NCBI GenBank assembly: GCA_951800935.1
Contig: CATOLW010000015.1
Span: 1-11,883, forward strand
Reading direction: 5' to 3'
DNA: 11,883 bases
DNA from: an uncultured Clostridium sp.
GTDB lineage: Bacteria; Bacillota_A; Clostridia; TANB77; CAG-508
Part shown: piece by piece, positions 9,173-11,883 of the stretch
How the letters are laid out: each line of letters opens with the position of its first letter
Numbering within the stretch: position 1 is the first letter of the stretch
Notes under the pieces: generated by a model
Databases searched by the model: none
The model's input: only the letters and a program-made list of their open reading frames with translations
Told to the model about the DNA's origin: nothing
Position numbers and translations under genes: made by a program

Positions 9173-9247
9173 TATGTCTACATGGGGGAGCCATGTAGGC
9201 ATATGTATTATAGGTATAGACCTTCTCGTGTCATAAAGATCACGAGA
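9173..9247 (-). ncRNA. Structured 3' trailer of the tRNA transcript (two hairpins)
   Basis: Directly after the tRNA 3' end (minus strand) come a 7-bp hairpin (9224-9230 with 9241-9247) and a 13-bp hairpin (9173-9185 with 9191-9203, one G-U, loop CTCCC on the minus strand). A third, terminator-like hairpin follows at 9128-9161. The trailer is thus about 120 bases of mostly paired RNA, more than a usual tRNA trailer. It may be a processed-away tail or a small RNA of its own; I do not recognise a known family. Confidence 0.4.
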
Positions 9248-9248
9248 C

Positions 9249-9325
9249 CTTCCCGAGGAGGATTTGAACCTCCGACATAGTCTACTGTTAATATAGACTG
9301 CTCTGCCAAGCTGAGCTATCGGGAA
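9249..9325 (-). tRNA. tRNA gene, Asn-like body with abnormal 9-base anticodon loop
   Basis: A 77-base cloverleaf reads on the minus strand. The acceptor stem TTCCCGA/TCGGGAA has seven pairs with discriminator G; CCA is not encoded. The D arm is GCTC-AGCTTGGCA-GAGC. The T arm is GGAGG-TTCAAAT-CCTCC. The variable loop is TATGTC. A U1-A72 pair with G73 and an ATGTC variable loop are what I associate with bacterial tRNA-Asn. The anticodon stem is GTCTA/TAGAC, but its loop is nine bases, TATTAACAG, instead of seven and holds no GTT. The reverse complement of this loop is CTGTTAATA, which contains the normal Asn loop CTGTTAA, as if the arm were inverted. Anticodon is therefore undetermined; centred reading gives UAA. 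Promoter is near consensus, so it is probably transcribed. Confidence 0.7.
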
Positions 9326-9361
9326 AAACATACAAACCCATAAGGGCTTAAAACTCAATAT

Positions 9362-9390
9362 ATTATATTACAATATTATGTAAAAGTCAA
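9362..9390 (-). promoter_or_regulatory. Consensus promoter of the tRNA transcript
   Basis: On the minus strand TTGACT (complement of 9385-9390), 17 bases and TATAAT (complement of 9362-9367). Transcription would start near 9355, giving about 30 bases of leader with a small hairpin (AAGCCC-TTAT-GGGTTT) before the tRNA. Confidence 0.8.
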
Positions 9391-9491
9391 GTGTTTTGAA
9401 AAAAATTCCATTTTTCGTTGATTTTTCAGGAATAGAATAAATTCAAATCGGAAAAACTATTCTTGAGAAAAGATTGAAAGGTGGTAAAAAT

Positions 9492-9938
9492 ATGAAAGTA
9501 AAAGACTGTATGTGTCATGAAGTATGTTGTGTGAAACCAGATACTAATTTAAATCAAGTAGCAAAATTAATGAATGAAAAACATGTTGGTTGTATTCCAG
9601 TTTGTGATGATAATAATTGTATTTGTGGAATTGTAACAGATAGAGATATTTTACTTCGTGCAGTAGCTTGTGAAAAAGACACAAAGACTTGCCAAGTTAG
9701 TGATATTATGACTTGCAATGTATGTACTTGCAGTGAAAATGATGATATGACAAATGCTGAAAGTAAAATGAGCCAAAATCAAATTAGAAGATTACCAGTA
9801 TGTGATCAAAATAATAAAGTAGTTGGTATTTTAACATTAGGAAATTTAGCACAAAATGAAAGAGAACTTGGAATGAATCAAGTGTGTTCAACGATTGAAG
9901 GCATTTGTAATTGCAATGAAAATAAAAATGCAGAGTAA
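9492..9938 (+). CDS. Cysteine-rich two-CBS-domain protein
   Basis: The 148-residue protein consists almost only of a CBS pair (Bateman module), a fold that usually binds adenosine nucleotides and acts as a regulatory sensor. Repeat 1 runs about 1-65 (MKVKDCM, then VGCIPVCDDN and GIVTDRDILLRAV). Repeat 2 runs about 70-130 (VSDIMTC, then IRRLPVCDQNNKVVGILTLGNLA). I chose ATG 9492 because AAAGGTGG (9477-9484) lies seven bases upstream; the in-frame ATG at 9474 sits on the wrong side of this site. Seventeen residues are Cys (over 11 percent), including DCMCHEVCC, CDDNNCIC and CNVCTC. That is high for a cytoplasmic CBS protein and suggests metal or redox sensing, as inference. It has its own terminator. 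Confidence 0.85.
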   Translation: MKVKDCMCHEVCCVKPDTNLNQVAKLMNEKHVGCIPVCDDNNCICGIVTDRDILLRAVACEKDTKTCQVSDIMTCNVCTCSENDDMTNAESKMSQNQIRRLPVCDQNNKVVGILTLGNLAQNERELGMNQVCSTIEGICNCNENKNAE

Positions 9939-9952
9939 ATAATTTTTAGTTT

Positions 9953-9977
9953 AGAACGGATAATATTCCGTTCTTTT
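9953..9977 (+). terminator. Terminator of the CBS gene
   Basis: AGAACGGA and TCCGTTCT form a perfect 8-bp stem with loop TAATAT, ending in TTTT. It starts 15 bases after the stop codon. A TATAAT (9981-9986) directly after may be the -10 of the next gene, but no -35 is visible. Confidence 0.75.
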
Positions 9978-10003
9978 ACATATAATAACAAGGGTGAGAA
10001 AAG

Positions 10004-11102
10004 ATGATAATTGACATATCGTATTGGACAAGGGTTTTTAAAAATATATTGTATGTGATATTGCTTTTGCTAGGACTTTATGTAGCATTAAAATTATCTC
10101 TTTTTTATATGCCTTTTTTAGTAGCTTTTATTATATCACTTATGATTGAGCCAGCCATTAAATTTATTATGAAGAAAACAAAATTAAGCAGAAGAAGTAG
10201 TTCAATTATCATATTTATAATCGTATCAGTTATTATTTTAGGAAGTTTAGCGTGGATATTAATTACCTTATTTTCGGAGTCTTCTAGCTTATTACAAGGA
10301 TTAAATAATTATTTTGATAAAGCTTACATACAATTTCAATCTTTGATGGAAAGCTTTGATTTTGACAAAATACATTTATCAGATGAAGTATTAAATGTGA
10401 TTCAAAACTCAACAGGAGATTTATTACAAACAGCATCTAATTGGTTAAGAAATGCTTTAACAGGATTAATTAATTTGGTAACTAGTCTACCATCAATTGC
10501 TATTTGCATTGGTATTACGGTAGTCGCTTTATATTTTATCTGTGTTGACAAAATTTATATACTAGACCAGGTAGAGCATCATTTACCTAAGGTATGGGTA
10601 AGAAAAATTGGAAAGCACCTAAAAGATTTAATTCAAACATTAGGTGGTTATTTAAAAGCACAAGCTATGTTAATTTTAGTATCTTTCATCATATCATTGA
10701 TTGGATTATACATTTTACAATTTACAGGATTTCAAATAGAATATCCCTTATTAATGGCATTATTTATTGGATTTGTAGATGCTCTTCCTATTCTTCGGTT
10801 CAGGTGCTGTTATGATACCATGGGCTGTTATTTGTGCATTAAATGGAGATTTAAACTTAGGAATTGCCATTATTGTATTGTTAATTATCATGTCAGTTGC
10901 AAGACAAATATTAGAACCAAAGCTAGTTAGCAAAAATATAGGAGTCCATCCAATCTTTACACTAATTGCCATGTATACAGGATTTAAAATCATTGGAATA
11001 ATGGGACTCTTAATCGGACCAATTATCTTAATCATCTTCAAAAATATCTTTGCAAGTTTAATTGACCAAGGAGTATTTAAAACCATTTTTGACAGAAAAT
11101 AG
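10004..11102 (+). CDS. ytvI: YtvI-type AI-2E family membrane protein, requires +1 frameshift at 10796
   Basis: With one base skipped it is a 365-residue polytopic membrane protein of the AI-2E/PerM family. The part after the break resembles the sporulation protein YtvI: FGSGAVMIPWAV, then ARQILEPKLVSKNIG, HPIFTLIAMYTGFK and GLLIGPIILII. Two hydrophobic hairpins lie at about 14-60, one at about 65-90, then a soluble loop with SESSSLLQGLNNYFDKAY and further helices from about 150. The family transports or permeates small molecules; YtvI's exact role is not established. The unshifted frame ends at 308 residues with a Cys-rich unrelated tail and loses the conserved C-terminal third. SD AGGGTG lies at 9991-9996. 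It converges on guaA across a long hairpin. Confidence 0.87.
10793..10798 (+). other. +1 frameshift site in ytvI (CTT CGG T)
   Basis: Codon 264 is CTT and codon 265 is CGG (10796-10798). Skipping C10796 gives DALPIL-GSGAVMIPWAV, the family motif (relatives read DALPxLGxGxxxIPWA). The unshifted frame continues 43 more codons before stopping at 10930, so this site has the longest overlap of open frames of the four. Confidence 0.9.
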
Positions 11103-11168
11103 TGTCGTGTTGGGGACGTTTCTTTTTGCGACATTTTGTCGCAAAAAGAAACGTCCCCAACACGACAC
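11102..11168. repeat. Perfect 32-bp hairpin between convergent genes
   Basis: Arms 11102-11133 and 11137-11168 are perfectly complementary around a 3-base loop. The hairpin starts on the last base of the ytvI stop codon and ends four bases before the guaA stop codon, so it can act as a bidirectional transcription barrier. It contains TTGGGGACG near each outer end, shared with the repeat at 848-944. No clear U-run follows, which argues for a repeat element rather than a plain terminator. Confidence 0.85.
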
Positions 11169-11172
11169 GGTA

Positions 11173-11883
11173 TTATTCCCATTCGATAGTTGCTGGTGGT
11201 TTTGAGGTTATGTCGTACACAACTCTATTTACATGACTTACTTCGTTTACGATTCTGGATGATACTTTTTCTAGTATTTCATATGGTATTTTGCTCCATA
11301 CGCCTGTCATGAAGTCAATGGTTTCTACTGCTCGAAGAGCTATAGTATAGTCGTAAGTTCTTTCATCTCCCATAACACCTACTGATTTTAAATTGGTAAG
11401 AACAGCAAAGTATTGGTTAATACTTTTATGAAGCCCTGCGTTTGCAATTTCTTCTCTAAAAATACTATCAGCTTCTTTTAAAATGGTTAGTTTATCATCT
11501 GTAATATCTCCAATTACACGAATAGCAAGTCCTGGACCAGGGAATGGTTGACGATAAACTAAATTTTCAGGAATGCCTAGTTCTAGTCCTGTTTTTCTTA
11601 CTTCATCTTTGAATAAATCTCTTAATGGTTCTACAATTTCTTTAAAATCTACATAGTCTGGCAGTCCACCTACATTATGGTGGCTTTTGATAACAGAACT
11701 TTTTCCTAAACCACTTTCAATTACATCTGGATAGATAGTTCCTTGTACTAAAAAGTCAACAGTTCCAATTTTTTTAGCTTCTTCTTCAAAGACACGGATA
11801 AATTCTTCTCCAATAATTTTTCTTTTTTTCTCTGGGTCTGTTACGCCAGCTAATTTTTCTAAAAATCTATCTTTAGCATTTAC
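11173..11883 (-). CDS. guaA: GMP synthase (glutamine-hydrolysing), C-terminal 236 residues
   Basis: The minus-strand frame is open from the right edge to its stop at 11173-11175. GuaA converts XMP, glutamine and ATP to GMP. The visible part covers the end of the ATP-pyrophosphatase domain and the dimerisation domain. Recognisable are [64 protein letters not shown] and the C-terminal PPATIEWE, all classical GuaA segments. The N-terminal amidotransferase domain and the P-loop lie outside the window. No frameshift and no CGG codon occur in this part; Arg is read from CGT, CGA and AGA. It is convergent with ytvI. Confidence 0.96.
   Translation of the reverse strand, partial: VNAKDRFLEKLAGVTDPEKKRKIIGEEFIRVFEEEAKKIGTVDFLVQGTIYPDVIESGLGKSSVIKSHHNVGGLPDYVDFKEIVEPLRDLFKDEVRKTGLELGIPENLVYRQPFPGPGLAIRVIGDITDDKLTILKEADSIFREEIANAGLHKSINQYFAVLTNLKSVGVMGDERTYDYTIALRAVETIDFMTGVWSKIPYEILEKVSSRIVNEVSHVNRVVYDITSKPPATIEWE

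Noticed and set aside
9149..9358. Leftward frame over the tRNA region
   Set aside because: It translates the tRNA and its hairpins and has no RBS; it is a known type of false gene.
10594..10815. Alternative frames over ytvI and its antisense
   Set aside because: They are shadows of the membrane protein gene, without RBS or family match.

Overview
The window looks like a chromosomal segment of a low-GC, anaerobic Firmicute, probably of the class Clostridia. Coding sequence is AT-rich, ribosome binding sites are strong (GGAGG types), and sigma-A promoters are near consensus. The gene set points the same way: an electron-bifurcating [FeFe]-hydrogenase, a YtvI-type sporulation membrane protein and a clostridial-style MurD. 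The presence of MurD means the cell makes a peptidoglycan wall.

Layout. A DUF5684-like membrane protein runs off the left edge on the minus strand (1-233). It is divergent from the hydCBA operon (392-4607), which encodes the three subunits of an NAD- and ferredoxin-linked bifurcating hydrogenase. A long inverted repeat separates hydC from hydB. A 36-residue membrane peptide (4663-4773) and a terminator follow. Next comes one continuous frame joining a uracil permease to a uracil phosphoribosyltransferase (4848-6839), which would couple uracil uptake to UMP formation. A minus-strand Asn-rich mini-gene (6889-6987) precedes murD (7114-8515). Then come an unrecognised Pro-rich protein (8574-9116), a minus-strand tRNA gene with an abnormal anticodon arm and a structured 3' trailer (9128-9325), a cysteine-rich two-CBS protein (9492-9938) and ytvI (10004-11102). 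A perfect 32-bp hairpin separates ytvI from the C-terminal part of guaA, which enters convergently from the right edge.

The main discovery candidate is a recurrent +1 frameshift. hydB, hydA, murD and ytvI are each split by exactly one extra base. In all four the extra base is a C that creates an in-frame CGG codon directly after a codon ending in T (CGT, CCT, GCT, CTT). Skipping the C restores the conserved protein, with a Gly codon (GGT or GGA) read next. I scanned the roughly 3,500 codons of the window by eye and found no other in-frame CGG; every CGG triplet elsewhere in genes straddles two codons. CGT, CGA, AGA and AGG are read normally as Arg. murD is normally essential, and the H-cluster motifs of HydA lie after the break, so simple pseudogenes are unlikely. 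The economical reading is that CGG is unassigned or very slowly decoded here and acts as a general +1 frameshift signal, or that CGGN is read as a four-base codon. A systematic sequencing or assembly error is the main alternative.
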